Shown here: piece by piece, positions 1-11,291 of the stretch
How the letters are laid out: each line of letters starts with the position of its first letter
Position numbering within the stretch: position 1 is the first letter of the stretch
Virus record (IMG/VR): IMGVR_UViG_3300002835_000094
Span: 24,987 to 88,986 of that record
DNA length: 64,000 nt
Strand: one strand, 5' to 3'
Source: a virus
Made by a program: the position numbers and the translations under genes
The notes under the pieces: model-generated
What the model was told of the DNA's origin: nothing
Database searches by the model: none
Seen by the model: the letters and a program-made list of their open reading frames with translations, nothing else

Positions 1-2
1 AA

Positions 3-3000
3 ACAACATTTGATTTCTCTGATGACAATTACTTTGATAATGATACCATATTTGACAATAACACAACTCAATTCATAGAAGAATTTGACAATGCTGGCGC
101 CGTCTACATGTTTGACTATTTGCCTGTCTATGCTGAAAGTATTAATAATACAGGTAAGTATGTATATGCTCAAAGCGTAAATGCAAGAAACTTAGATTTT
201 GGTGCACAACCATTATACGGTCATGCTTTAGATTTCAATGATAACACCGTTGCAATCGGCACCCCAACATTCAGACCTGGATTTGATAATGGTCAAGTCA
301 TAGGTTATAACAACATCACAGGTAAACAAGATTGGAGTGTTTACAGAAGTTCAAGTGCTGTAGTAGATATTGATAAAATTAACAACGCACAAATTTACAG
401 CGCCCAAACTAATGAAACTTTAGTAAACCTAGATTACATTGACCCATTGCAGGGCAAAATATTAGGTGCTGTTAGACAGAATATTGATTTTGTTTCTAAC
501 AATGATCCTGCAAGATACAACAATCAGGGTAATATAGAAACTAGCATCACATGGGGACCAGTACAAGTTGGACAGATTTGGCTTAACACTTCAACATTAA
601 GATTCGTTAACTACCATCAAGATGATGCAGTATATAATAGCCAATATTGGGGCACATTATTCCCTGGTAGCACAGTTCAAGCGTTTACTTGGGTTGAAAG
701 CACACAACTACCAGTAGATTATGCAGGACCCGGAACCCCATTTGATATAACTCAATTTGTAATTAATTACAATCTCAACGATGCGGGCAATTTAATACCT
801 ACATATTATTACTGGGTCAGAAATACAAACACTGTTTATACACTAGCTGGAAAGAGTTTAGCAGATTCTGTGATAGAGTCTTATATTGCTAATCCTGAAG
901 ATTCAGGCATCAGCTATTTTGTTCCATTGTTACCAAATGCATTTGGCTTGTATAACATCCAAGAATATCTAAACGCTAATGACAGCGTGTTCCATATTGG
1001 ATTTGCTACAGGAACAAATCAGGATGTGGCACATAATCAGTTTAGCTTGATCAGAGCAAATTATGCTGATGATTTCTTGCCAGGTATACCTACTAACTTA
1101 AGCAATCAAAGTGTAAACAGCGATTATAATTTTAGTGTTAATCCTCAAGGTTTATATGACAGATTGCTAGACAGCTTATCTGGTGTTGACGAAACCGGTC
1201 AAGTGGTTCCTAATCCATACTTACCAAAGGCAGTTCAAACAGGTATCTTGGCTCGTCCTAGACAGAGTTTCTTCTTAAACCGTTTTATGGCACTTAAGAA
1301 TTATTTGCTATATGCAAATGAAATTCTTTCGCAATTCCCGATAGCTGAGATTAGAGAAAACATAACTTTCTTAAATGAAAAGAATCCTACAATTTATGAT
1401 CCAAATGATCCTACTGTAGTCTTATTTGAAGAAGGTGAAAAGTATGATGTAAGCGATGGCAGATATTGGGAATTCACAAACTGGTGGGCAGATGGATATA
1501 GTGACAGTACAAAGTCTGCACTACAAGTTCCATTGTACTCAGACTTGTCTACATTATCTGTACCTAACGGCACCATCGTTACTGTAAAACAGAATTCACG
1601 TGGTTTCAGCGAAACATACATCAAAGATGTAACCGGTTGGACAAGAATTGGTTTGCAGAATGGTACTATTAAATTTAATTCTGCATTATGGGATTATGCA
1701 TCTGCTAGATTGGGTTTTGGTGATAATTTCTATGACACGACCCCTTATGATGAGTATCCAAGTGAAGAAACACGCTTTATTATTCGTGCGTTGAATGAGC
1801 AAATCTACACTAATGAACTATTAATTTATAGAAATAGGTCATTAATACTGTTGTTTGAATACATTCAAAGTGAAACTATAGAAAATCAAAATTATTTACC
1901 TTGGTTGAATAAAACATCATTTGTTGATGTTGCACATAAGATTCGTGAATTAAGACCTATTGAAGTATTCCAAAGTGACAATCAAGATTTCTTGTCAGGC
2001 TACTTAAATGAAGTTAAACCATATCATGTGGTAATTAAAGAATTCTTATTTGAATATACTGGATCTGACACATTTGAGGGTGATGTAACTGACTTTGATT
2101 TACCAGCTCAATATAGTTCAACAAGCCGAGAATTTATTACACCTGAATTAGTGTATATAAATCCAAATACTGATAACCAGTTTACTCCTGATAATAGTAT
2201 TTGGAGCAATCCGAACTATACGCAATGGAAACAAAACTATGGCGTTAAAATTGGTCAAGCTGTTCAACAAGGTGATTCAACACAATTGTTTGGACAATTA
2301 AATTATCCAATGTCCCGTTTAACTTCCTATGTTACATTGAATTCAACTTCTTTAACTGTGAACAATGCATATGGTTTCCCTATTAATGGTGTTATAAAAA
2401 TTGGAAATGAAGAAATCGGTTATTCTAGTGTTGACTCTGCAACAGGAAGCTTACTTGGACTAACACGCGGCGTTAATGAAACTACTGTTACTGCACATTT
2501 GCCCGGTGAAGAAATATTTATGGATTTGCCTCCTGTAGTGGTAGTTGATGCAGGACGAGGATATGTGAATCCGCCAAAAATTACAGCTTATGTTGATCCG
2601 CAGATTACTAAAACTGCCGAATATTATGGATCTATAACAGGAAGCACATTAACAATTACAACCATTGTCAATGGACAAGTAAATGTAGGTGATTACTTAG
2701 ACGCACCAGGCATAATACCTCAAACTATAATTGTTTCACAATTAACAACTAACACATACCAAATAAATGTAGCGCAAGAATTAACAACAGAGGTACTATT
2801 TACTCAGTACAGCGGCCCAGTAATTCCTGCGCAATTGCAAGCAGTTATGGCATTGGACTCAGTGCTTAGAATTGATGTAATTAATTCAGGCAGTGGTTAT
2901 GCAGCAACCCCTCAAATAATTATTGAGCCTGCAACTGTAATTACATTCTCTAGTGATGATGTTATCATAAGCACTGATTCAGTTAGATTATATGCACCTC

Positions 3001-6000
3001 TACTACAAACAGGAGATCTGGTTCAGTATGTAGTCGGAGCTGATAGCACCCGCATACCGGGATTAGTCAACAACCAATGGTATTATGTTAATGTTTTAGA
3101 AAATAACCCAACTGTTATTATAGCATTTTATAACAACTATGCTAATGCTATTAATGATCATGACCGAGTACCTCTACATGGTATTGGAACAGGTAATAAC
3201 CAAAATCTAAACTTAGGTGCAAGAGCATATACTATTGGCACAAGCTCACCAGTTCGTGAAAATAATATCACATTGAGGTTTGATAGAACAACTTACGATT
3301 CGCAGATTATAGATTGGCAAGCTGGCAATTTCTATGGTGCATACTACGCAGGTCAGTATAATAATAGTGAATCTGTTTCAAGTTCTTCTATACTATTGCA
3401 AAGCACTCAACCACCAATTGAAAGCATTTTAGCTAGCGGGCAAGGTGTAGCATTTGAAATTGTAAACGTAACAAATGACCAACAAGTTACATTCTCAAGC
3501 CTCGCTAGAAATGTTGTAGCTACTCATGCTGGAACTGACATTATTGACTTAGCGCCTCTAGGTGGCGGAATCGGCGATACCGCCTCAGGTACTACAATTG
3601 GTTTCTATATTGGAATGCCTGTTAAATTTATCGGGGCAGTCGGAGCTAGCAATATAGTTTATGGTGAAGTTTATTATGTTACAGAAATTGTAAGTTCTAC
3701 AGAGTTTAAGATTAACAACACTTTAGGAAATCAAACTATCTCTGCTGCCGGATTAAATTGTTTTGTAGGAGAAGTAGTTAATACTGCTGTCTTAACTATC
3801 AACTATCCCGGAATTTACAGTTGCACAGCAACAAATAAAACAACCAATACTATTACTGCACCATTGTCATTATTGGGCACAGGCGGAACAATAGGATTCT
3901 ATACTGGTTTACCAGTATTCTTTACCGGTGATGTGTTCAGTGGCGTAATAGAAAATGATGTATATTACATTACTTCGGTATGTGACAAACAAACATTTAC
4001 TGTTTCAAGAAATCCTGACCCGTTAATTGTATCAGTACAGGGAACTCAAAGTCCAAATATTGTTTTATTAGCTGAAGAAACAACAAAACTACAGGTTAAC
4101 AATCCAATAATTTTCAACGAATCGGTCGGTGGCATTGTTGCAGGTACTGTATACTATGTTGCTACTGTATTGGGTTTAGATCAAATACAAATCTCTACAC
4201 AAGTTAATGGGGCAATCTTGTCACTAAGTACAGCGTCTGCTTCATCAAGTGCGACATTGACTAGTCAAGTAGATGTGTTACAAATTACTGAAACTTTAAC
4301 CGGTAACATGACAATAAATGTCAATCTACCAGTAAGTCCAGGGCAAATCAATGGTCAAAAGTTCACTCTTTACCCAACTAGTGGTATATTCTCAGGACCA
4401 TTTACCGGCGAGACAACTAACGACTTAATTGAAAGAAGTATTAGTGCGACTATTACTACTGTTAATAGAGTAGCGTTATCTACTAGTAGCGGCGGATTAA
4501 CTAATGTTTATGTAAACATGCCATTTACAATAGACACAAACATAGGCGGATTAACCACCGGTACAACATACTATGTTTTAGACACTGGTGTAATATCAAT
4601 CGCAGCTACAAGCACTAGTTCATCTACAAATGAAATAACATGTGACACTACCGAATCCTTGTATGTAGATATGCCTATCACATTCTCTGGATTTGGATTA
4701 GGTGGAATACAGATAGATCAAACTTATTATGTTGAATCTATCATAGATAGCACGCACTTCAAAATTACTGATTTTCCTGGCGGCGTTGTAGTAACATTGA
4801 CTACTCAGAATGGCTCAATGACCGGTACTGGAGAACCATACATTACAGTAAGTACCTCAGCTGGTGGTGCCGAAGTATCATTATCTAGTGCAACAGCAAC
4901 AGCAACAGTAACATTGACACAAGAAATAACCACTTCAGCTACTTATGACATAAGCTGGATATTAGGTGGATATAAAGTTACTATCATCAATGCGGGCGAA
5001 GGTTATGCATTAGAAAATACTATCAACATACCCGGTACAAACTTTGGTGGAACAACTCCTGCTAATGATGTAAACTTAATTGTAAATAGCATTGATGCAA
5101 ACGGAGAAGTCACATCATTTATTGTAAATGGAACAATTCCAGCAACATCATCAGACTACTACTTAAAGGTAATTAGTGAAAATGAATTAGAAGTTTACTC
5201 TAACTCATTGATGACTATTCCAGTTAGTGGCATAGGATTTGGATACAATGGTATAACTTCTACTGGGGTTACTGCATGTACAGCGTCAACTGATAGATTT
5301 ACTGTAACCAGTTCTAGTGATTTTGACTTGAATGACCCTGTAGTATTTACCGGCACTGTATTTGGTGGAGTAACTTTAGGGCAGACTTATTATATCAAGT
5401 CAAAGCCAACATCTACTACAATTACAGTATCAGAGATCCCAGGAGGCACTACATTTAATGTTTCTGCTGATGCAACAGGATCCATGACTGTTGCTAAATC
5501 AGGAGATTATGCATTACTTCCGGAACCCTTCTACTTCAATCAAAGTATTGTTAAGTTCAACAATCAAGTATATGTTTGTGTTGTAAGTAACAATGACACT
5601 GAATTTGTTTTAGGAAAATGGGAACTACTAGACTCAGGTGACCGTAGATTGAATGCGCTTGACAGAATTATGGGTTACTATCAACCTACTGTTAACATGC
5701 CGGGCTTAGATTTAACTCAGCTAGTTACTGGTATTACTTACCCAAACAGTACATATTTGGGTAATGCGTTTGCGCCGGACGATCAATATTCATTAGATGT
5801 TATACTACCTTCAACCAGTTTTACACAAACTGATGTAGATTCAACCAGTGCAGTATATGGCTTAGATAAATTCTATGTAACTTTCAATACCGCTGATTAC
5901 TCTGCAATTGCGACAGAAGCAAATAGTTGGATATCTACTAAGTTAGCTGGAAGTAATGTAAATCTTACAGATAGTTTATATCACGATGGCGAGTATTTAG

Positions 6001-9000
6001 TAACATCTACAAATTATGCAACTCCAATATTTAAGAGCACAGATGGAGAAATTTGGACTGTAAAAGGTACTGCAGGAAACTATAATATTAATAGTATCGG
6101 TGTATATAATACTGGCAGTCAAAATTATTATGCAGCTGGCGGTACAAACGCAATATTAATTAGCTCGGATACAAATAATTGGTCAGCAATTAATCCTTAT
6201 TATTTACCCTCATTAAGTTATACTGTTTATGGTTTAACAGGGGTCAATATAAATTCAGGCTTCAACGGACTAATAGCAGTAGGATCCGGAGAACAACAAA
6301 TAGGCGGAAATATATATCCAAGAGGCACTTTTATTGCTGCATTAAATGGTTCTAACTGGACACAGTTTAACCCTATAAATTATAAAGGATTAAGAGCAGT
6401 TACCAGTGGCACTTTCACAAGTACTGGTGTTGGAAACATTATTGCAGTAGGTGAAGATGGTATAATTTATAAATCATTTGATGGCAATAATTGGAATGGT
6501 TTAAATGAAGCAGTAGTTTTAAACTCTTATGGAACTACAAACAAAGTTCAAATTGTTCCAGGAACTACATTTACAGTGGGACAAAAAGTAAAATTCACCG
6601 GCTCTAGCTTTGGTGGTATAACTACTGGCACAAATTATTGGGTCAAGTCAGTTGACACGGGCGATAATACAATTGTTTTAAGTTCTGCCTCATCATTAAT
6701 ACCTACTGTAGCATTAACTACCGCATCTCCTGTATTCTTGACTACAGTTACAGTAGCAGATGAAGAAACACTTAATGATGTTAAATTTGTTTCTTCTATT
6801 ATTACTGCTGGTAACTTTATCATTGGACAAGTTTATATTATTGAAACCGCAGGTACTACAGACTTTATTTCACTTGGTGCTGCAAATAATAACCCGGGTA
6901 CAATCTTTGTGGCTTTGGGCACAGGATCGGGAACTGGAACAGCCACTTTTGAAACTTTAATAGCAGTTGGAAATAATGGTACTATCGTAACAAGTACTGA
7001 CTTTGCCACATGGACAACTCAAGTTTCTAATACAACTAACAATTTAAAAGGTATTGCAGTTGATGAAACCAATGGAAGAATATTAGTTGTTGGTGAAAAC
7101 AATACAGCACTAATTAGTTATGACGGCGGCGTAACTTGGGTAGACGATGCCATCATTATTCAGTTGGAATCAACTTACGATATTCAAGGTGGTGAATTTA
7201 CTGATGGTTATGGACCAGAAGAACTAGTACCTGGTGTAGTTACGGACACATTAATGATGACTGTTGCTACCCGGCCCGGCACAACTTGGGAAGCAACAGA
7301 ATATCAACATGTTGGATTTAATGTAATATCGTTAGAATTGACTCCTTCATTTGAACTTCAAACTGAATATGTATTCCATAATGTTGCTCAAACACCCGCA
7401 CAAATAAGTGTATATCAAACTAGTGGAGTAACAGGATTGTCTACCCGCTTATATGAAACTATTGATTATACCGTTAATTGGATTGATTCTATCATTACTC
7501 TGAACAACGCACTCCCATTCAGTCCAATTACAGATTCATTGCGTGTAGATATATACGAAACAGGCAACGGTAATCAGTTAGTAAAGGCTGATACACAGAC
7601 TGATCCTATCAGATACAATGAAACTACTGGATTTAATGAGATATTTGTAAATTGTAATTACTCTGCACCTTCTTTTAATGGCAGTGGGGTAATTCAACCC
7701 AATACTAATCCAGTTTCGGTTCAAGCTACTGAAACAATAAGTCTATCAAATTCTATTGTATGCGAAAGTGTACGAGAATTTAACTTGAACGATCCAATTA
7801 GATTCCAAGGTATTACTTTTGGTGGACTATTAGAGGATACAAATTATTATGTAAAAACAATAAGTTTGGCAAGTTCAAGCATTACAGTTTCTACTAGTAT
7901 TGACTTATCTACTGGCGTAGCCGGACCAACATTTGCCGTAACAGATGACACAGGGTCCATGTATGCTATTATACAGGTTGGATCAGGTGTTACTTGGACA
8001 GATCCTTTAATCTATCATAATGGTACAAAGTTAGTACATGGAACAACAGGGACTGTTACAAAAACTAACGGGGCAACCAATACAGTTACTTGCAACACAA
8101 CAAGTGCTATGGTAGTTGGAGATAAGATTGTATTCAGTAATACAATTTTTGGTGGAGTAATTCAACCCTTAACAACTTACTATATTGAATCTATTGTAGA
8201 CAACAATGAGTTTACAATTAGTTTAACTCAAGGTGGTCCTGCTATTGCTCTAACAACAGATACTGGTGGTGCTCAACTAATAACCCGTGATTATGCGTTT
8301 GGATTACAGCCAAACGGAATTCAAGCTAAGATTATTTTTAGCGCCCCATATGTAAATGGTATTGACTTCTTAAGTTATACATTGTTTGGAGAAACTAACC
8401 CTCAACAATATGGATATTCTATACCTGAACTTCAAATGTTTGTTGGTGATGGAGTTACAAGTACATTTAACTTAACCAACTTTGTTGACTTGAACAATGC
8501 AGCAAATGCAGTAGTGGAAATAAATGGATTGCGTCTTGATAATACGGACTACACTATCAACTCTAGTGCCGAGACAATTACCTTTACTACTATTCCTTCT
8601 TTAAATGATAACATTGCTGTCACTACTTTTAATGATACAAGTAGACAGTATTTGAATAGTCAATTCGGTATTACTGGTGAAACTGTAGCAAATATTGTTT
8701 CTATTAACAATAATATTTCTTCACCTTCTGCATCTACTCAAGCAACAGCAACAACTTCGGCGACAGATTATATAACTGTGATTAGTACAACTAATTTCAC
8801 TGTTAATGATATAGTAATATTCCAAGGTACTAGCTTTGGTGGAGTATTAACAGATGGTACTGTATATTTTGTAAGAAGTGTTGATAGTCTAACCGAATTT
8901 ACTATTAAAGACAGTACTGGAACACTAGTCCCGGTATCAGACGCTGTAGGTACGATGAATGTAATTGTTGGTGGAAATCCTGCAGTAAGAATAACAACAG

Positions 9001-10472
9001 GAATAAATCATAACTTTGTTACAAACGATATAGTTAGAATTGACGGCACGACTGGTTCTACGCAGTTAAACAACAATCTATATTATGTTCAGGTTATTAA
9101 TGATACATCATTCTGGATTTATCAAACTGAATACGATCCTGCATTTAATGCTGTCAACAGCCCAATAACTCAGATTACTGCTTACACTGGTGCTGGATAT
9201 GTATGGGTTTCTGACACATTTACATTGCAGACTAGCACAGTAACATCGACCAGTTCAACTGGAAATATAATTACTGTAGCCGATGGTTCTAGTTTAGTTG
9301 CAGGAACACCAATAGTATTTACTCAGATTGGTGATCCACTTGGTACAACTATCATTGGTGGTTTGGTTACAGGAACTGTTTATTATATTAAGACCAGAGC
9401 AAGTAACAATATCACTATAAGTGAAACATATGATGGTACAGTTAAGACTTTAACAAGTGGTACTGCAGCACCTAACACTATTACTATTTCTCAATGGGAA
9501 CAAGTAAATGTAGATAGACTTTGGGTAACTGTCAACGGCTACAGAGTACCGTCATCAAGCTTGCGCATCAATGCTGGTAATCAGATTAGCATCTTAGAAA
9601 CAATAATTACTACCGATGTTGTGATTATTACAAGTATGATGCCAAGCGCAACACCGAACGAAGAAGTTTATGTATTGACTGTAAATTCAGTAAATGAAGC
9701 AACTGTGTATCGTGCTAACTCATTATCTAGAACTTGGATGACACAGGATCTTTACAATACAGATAACATTATATATGTAAACGATATTGTTCATTTGACC
9801 GATAATGTAATTCAAAATGTTACAACTCCTTCATTATTGAATGGTGTTTATGATATTGGATTGACCGCAGATAAGAGAATTATTACAGGAATTTCAGTCT
9901 ACAATAATACAACATCACAACTCATTGGAAGCTCAAATTATGAAATTGTCGTTGAAGAATTGTCTCCGATATTGAGAATTAATCAGGGAAATTACATAAC
10001 CGCAGGGGATAGTTTAACGATTGTGGTTCTAGAAGGTAATTTGGTATCTATCAATGGTGAGCAAATTAGATTTAGAACTGTTAATCCGGTGATCACTGCA
10101 GGTGAAATTGTATATGGTCAAAAATATACAATAGAAACAGTAGGATCTACCGATTTTACACTATATGGGGCTAGCTCAAATACTGTTGGGGTCACATTTA
10201 CTGCGACCAATAACAATACCATTATTCCTGGATCAGGGACAGTAATAGCGTTAAATGCGTTATATAACTTGCAACGCGGTGCTAATGGTACCGGAGAACA
10301 GGTAATTATTCCTAAATACTCTGAGGTATACAGCTATTTGTCTAATAACCGTATGACAAACATACAGTATAACCAGACTTGGAATAGTTATACCTTTAAT
10401 ACAACATTGGGCGATCCATTACAGATAAGCACAACTGCAAGTGCAATTTTCTTAAACCAAGACCAAACTTGA
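3..10472 (+). CDS. Giant modular tail/adhesin-like structural protein (5' end outside window)
   Basis: The frame is open to the left edge, so the start lies outside the window; about 3,490 residues are visible. It is probably an extracellular virion protein of the fibre or baseplate type. It is rich in Ser, Thr, Asn, Gly and Val, nearly lacks Cys, and is built of beta modules. The first visible part resembles FG-GAP propeller blades. Between about 3,590 and 9,450 there are some twelve copies of a 50-70 residue module with a core like FGGhxxGTxYYVxSh followed by an FTIS-type strand. A second module, with core GTTDFTxxGA, occurs near 6,800-6,950 and 10,100-10,250. SxDGxxW motifs at about 6,000-7,150 suggest a BNR-like propeller that is interrupted by these modules. 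No enzymatic motif was recognised. The structural role is inferred from composition and from the neighbouring fibre genes. Confidence 0.85.
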   Translation, partial: TTFDFSDDNYFDNDTIFDNNTTQFIEEFDNAGAVYMFDYLPVYAESINNTGKYVYAQSVNARNLDFGAQPLYGHALDFNDNTVAIGTPTFRPGFDNGQVIGYNNITGKQDWSVYRSSSAVVDIDKINNAQIYSAQTNETLVNLDYIDPLQGKILGAVRQNIDFVSNNDPARYNNQGNIETSITWGPVQVGQIWLNTSTLRFVNYHQDDAVYNSQYWGTLFPGSTVQAFTWVESTQLPVDYAGPGTPFDITQFVINYNLNDAGNLIPTYYYWVRNTNTVYTLAGKSLADSVIESYIANPEDSGISYFVPLLPNAFGLYNIQEYLNANDSVFHIGFATGTNQDVAHNQFSLIRANYADDFLPGIPTNLSNQSVNSDYNFSVNPQGLYDRLLDSLSGVDETGQVVPNPYLPKAVQTGILARPRQSFFLNRFMALKNYLLYANEILSQFPIAEIRENITFLNEKNPTIYDPNDPTVVLFEEGEKYDVSDGRYWEFTNWWADGYSDSTKSALQVPLYSDLSTLSVPNGTIVTVKQNSRGFSETYIKDVTGWTRIGLQNGTIKFNSALWDYASARLGFGDNFYDTTPYDEYPSEETRFIIRALNEQIYTNELLIYRNRSLILLFEYIQSETIENQNYLPWLNKTSFVDVAHKIRELRPIEVFQSDNQDFLSGYLNEVKPYHVVIKEFLFEYTGSDTFEGDVTDFDLPAQYSSTSREFITPELVYINPNTDNQFTPDNSIWSNPNYTQWKQNYGVKIGQAVQQGDSTQLFGQLNYPMSRLTSYVTLNSTSLTVNNAYGFPINGVIKIGNEEIGYSSVDSATGSLLGLTRGVNETTVTAHLPGEEIFMDLPPVVVVDAGRGYVNPPKITAYVDPQITKTAEYYGSITGSTLTITTIVNGQVNVGDYLDAPGIIPQTIIVSQLTTNTYQINVAQELTTEVLFTQYSGPVIPAQLQAVMALDSVLRIDVINSGSGYAATPQIIIEPATVITFSSDDVIISTDSVRLYAPLLQTGDLVQYVVGADSTRIPGLVNNQWYYVNVLENNPTVIIAFYNNYANAINDHDRVPLHGIGTGNNQNLNLGARAYTIGTSSPVRENNITLRFDRTTYDSQIIDWQAGNFYGAYYAGQYNNSESVSSSSILLQSTQPPIESILASGQGVAFEIVNVTNDQQVTFSSLARNVVATHAGTDIIDLAPLGGGIGDTASGTTIGFYIGMPVKFIGAVGASNIVYGEVYYVTEIVSSTEFKINNTLGNQTISAAGLNCFVGEVVNTAVLTINYPGIYSCTATNKTTNTITAPLSLLGTGGTIGFYTGLPVFFTGDVFSGVIENDVYYITSVCDKQTFTVSRNPDPLIVSVQGTQSPNIVLLAEETTKLQVNNPIIFNESVGGIVAGTVYYVATVLGLDQIQISTQVNGAILSLSTASASSSATLTSQVDVLQITETLTGNMTINVNLPVSPGQINGQKFTLYPTSGIFSGPFTGETTNDLIERSISATITTVNRVALSTSSGGLTNVYVNMPFTIDTNIGGLTTGTTYYVLDTGVISIAATSTSSSTNEITCDTTESLYVDMPITFSGFGLGGIQIDQTYYVESIIDSTHFKITDFPGGVVVTLTTQNGSMTGTGEPYITVSTSAGGAEVSLSSATATATVTLTQEITTSATYDISWILGGYKVTIINAGEGYALENTINIPGTNFGGTTPANDVNLIVNSIDANGEVTSFIVNGTIPATSSDYYLKVISENELEVYSNSLMTIPVSGIGFGYNGITSTGVTACTASTDRFTVTSSSDFDLNDPVVFTGTVFGGVTLGQTYYIKSKPTSTTITVSEIPGGTTFNVSADATGSMTVAKSGDYALLPEPFYFNQSIVKFNNQVYVCVVSNNDTEFVLGKWELLDSGDRRLNALDRIMGYYQPTVNMPGLDLTQLVTGITYPNSTYLGNAFAPDDQYSLDVILPSTSFTQTDVDSTSAVYGLDKFYVTFNTADYSAIATEANSWISTKLAGSNVNLTDSLYHDGEYLVTSTNYATPIFKSTDGEIWTVKGTAGNYNINSIGVYNTGSQNYYAAGGTNAILISSDTNNWSAINPYYLPSLSYTVYGLTGVNINSGFNGLIAVGSGEQQIGGNIYPRGTFIAALNGSNWTQFNPINYKGLRAVTSGTFTSTGVGNIIAVGEDGIIYKSFDGNNWNGLNEAVVLNSYGTTNKVQIVPGTTFTVGQKVKFTGSSFGGITTGTNYWVKSVDTGDNTIVLSSASSLIPTVALTTASPVFLTTVTVADEETLNDVKFVSSIITAGNFIIGQVYIIETAGTTDFISLGAANNNPGTIFVALGTGSGTGTATFETLIAVGNNGTIVTSTDFATWTTQVSNTTNNLKGIAVDETNGRILVVGENNTALISYDGGVTWVDDAIIIQLESTYDIQGGEFTDGYGPEELVPGVVTDTLMMTVATRPGTTWEATEYQHVGFNVISLELTPSFELQTEYVFHNVAQTPAQISVYQTSGVTGLSTRLYETIDYTVNWIDSIITLNNALPFSPITDSLRVDIYETGNGNQLVKADTQTDPIRYNETTGFNEIFVNCNYSAPSFNGSGVIQPNTNPVSVQATETISLSNSIVCESVREFNLNDPIRFQGITFGGLLEDTNYYVKTISLASSSITVSTSIDLSTGVAGPTFAVTDDTGSMYAIIQVGSGVTWTDPLIYHNGTKLVHGTTGTVTKTNGATNTVTCNTTSAMVVGDKIVFSNTIFGGVIQPLTTYYIESIVDNNEFTISLTQGGPAIALTTDTGGAQLITRDYAFGLQPNGIQAKIIFSAPYVNGIDFLSYTLFGETNPQQYGYSIPELQMFVGDGVTSTFNLTNFVDLNNAANAVVEINGLRLDNTDYTINSSAETITFTTIPSLNDNIAVTTFNDTSRQYLNSQFGITGETVANIVSINNNISSPSASTQATATTSATDYITVISTTNFTVNDIVIFQGTSFGGVLTDGTVYFVRSVDSLTEFTIKDSTGTLVPVSDAVGTMNVIVGGNPAVRITTGINHNFVTNDIVRIDGTTGSTQLNNNLYYVQVINDTSFWIYQTEYDPAFNAVNSPITQITAYTGAGYVWVSDTFTLQTSTVTSTSSTGNIITVADGSSLVAGTPIVFTQIGDPLGTTIIGGLVTGTVYYIKTRASNNITISETYDGTVKTLTSGTAAPNTITISQWEQVNVDRLWVTVNGYRVPSSSLRINAGNQISILETIITTDVVIITSMMPSATPNEEVYVLTVNSVNEATVYRANSLSRTWMTQDLYNTDNIIYVNDIVHLTDNVIQNVTTPSLLNGVYDIGLTADKRIITGISVYNNTTSQLIGSSNYEIVVEELSPILRINQGNYITAGDSLTIVVLEGNLVSINGEQIRFRTVNPVITAGEIVYGQKYTIETVGSTDFTLYGASSNTVGVTFTATNNNTIIPGSGTVIALNALYNLQRGANGTGEQVIIPKYSEVYSYLSNNRMTNIQYNQTWNSYTFNTTLGDPLQISTTASAIFLNQDQT

Positions 10473-10474
10473 AT

Positions 10475-10483
10475 GATAAATAA
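10475..10483 (+). promoter_or_regulatory. T4-like late promoter box
   Basis: GATAAATAA. With T4 late-promoter geometry, +1 would be about 10488, one base before the ATG at 10489. No Shine-Dalgarno sequence fits between them. Confidence 0.6.
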
Positions 10484-10488
10484 ATATT

Positions 10489-10641
10489 ATGAGTAAAATT
10501 ATCCCAAATTCACAGCAGAAACCTGAAAAAATTGCTGAAAAGAAACCCAACGAAGTTGGTGGGTTTTATTTTTCCTCACACATCAAAATATTTGATCCCA
10601 ATACAAAGCAAGTTTTAGTTCAAAAAAGAGGCGATAACTAA
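10489..10641 (+). CDS. 50-residue protein resembling the N-terminus of the next gene
   Basis: The small ORF runs from ATG at 10489 to TAA at 10639-10641 and shares TAATG with the next gene, so the two are probably translationally coupled. Its C-terminal half (HIKIFDPNTKQVLVQK) resembles the N-terminus of the following protein (LKIYDPNNGEIFVDKK). It therefore looks like a duplicated short domain with a Lys/Glu-rich leader. A late box lies directly upstream. The function is unknown; a small virion or assembly partner of the next protein is a guess. Confidence 0.7.
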   Translation: MSKIIPNSQQKPEKIAEKKPNEVGGFYFSSHIKIFDPNTKQVLVQKRGDN

Positions 10642-11261
10642 TGTCAGTCATTACTTTATCATATAAAATAGAAGGTTTTCTAAAAATCTATGACCCCAAT
10701 AATGGGGAAATCTTTGTAGATAAAAAGAATGCCATCAACTATGAAAATATGTCAGAAGCGATTGCTGACACACTAAGTAGTCGTGGTTACGGTGAAATCT
10801 ATCAAATGGCTTTTGGAAACGGTGGCGCAAGCGTAGACGAAACAGGTGTTATCACATACCTACCCCCAAATACAACGGGGCAAAATGCTGCTCTTTATAA
10901 TCAAACCTACGCTAAAATTGTTGACGATACCAGCGTTTTCAACCTAGATCCAACAAGAAACAAGATGACAGTTTCTCACACTACTGGTAAGGTTTACACA
11001 GATATCTTAGTTCAGTGTTTACTTGATTATGGTGAGCCTGCAGGCCAAGCTGCATTTGACAACAGCACCCAAACTGATTCTAGCTTCATTTTTGATGAAT
11101 TGGGACTTTTGGCAAATTACGGTACAGACAACGAAGGTAATGTAATTACCAGACTTTTGACCCATGTGATTTTTCACCCGGTTCAGAAGTCTTTAAACAG
11201 ACAAATTCAAATAGATTACACAGTTAGAATTCAAAGCTTGACTAACCTGGTAACGATTTAA
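10641..11261 (+). CDS. Putative virion protein, 206 aa
   Basis: Complete ORF starting at the A of a TAATG overlap with the 50-residue gene. It has no signal peptide or membrane segment. The N-terminal KIYDPNNGEIFVDKKNAINYENM stretch is followed by a Gly/Asn-rich central part, and the last residues (VRIQSLTNLV) look like a beta strand. I do not recognise a named family. Its position between the giant tail gene and two fibre-like genes, behind a late promoter, suggests a tail or fibre-associated structural protein. Confidence 0.8.
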   Translation: MSVITLSYKIEGFLKIYDPNNGEIFVDKKNAINYENMSEAIADTLSSRGYGEIYQMAFGNGGASVDETGVITYLPPNTTGQNAALYNQTYAKIVDDTSVFNLDPTRNKMTVSHTTGKVYTDILVQCLLDYGEPAGQAAFDNSTQTDSSFIFDELGLLANYGTDNEGNVITRLLTHVIFHPVQKSLNRQIQIDYTVRIQSLTNLVTI

Positions 11262-11264
11262 ATA

Positions 11265-11273
11265 GATAAATAT
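11265..11273 (+). promoter_or_regulatory. T4-like late promoter box
   Basis: GATAAATAT, predicted +1 about 11278. The short leader then contains CGGAG (11278-11282) as a ribosome site for the ATG at 11292. Confidence 0.6.
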
Positions 11274-11291
11274 ATAGCGGAGCATTAAAAC

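Noticed and set aside
10543-10573. Hairpin with T-rich tail inside the 50-residue gene
   Set aside because: The stem has a three-base bulge and the T run is interrupted; it lies in coding sequence just before a coupled gene, so I do not call it a terminator.
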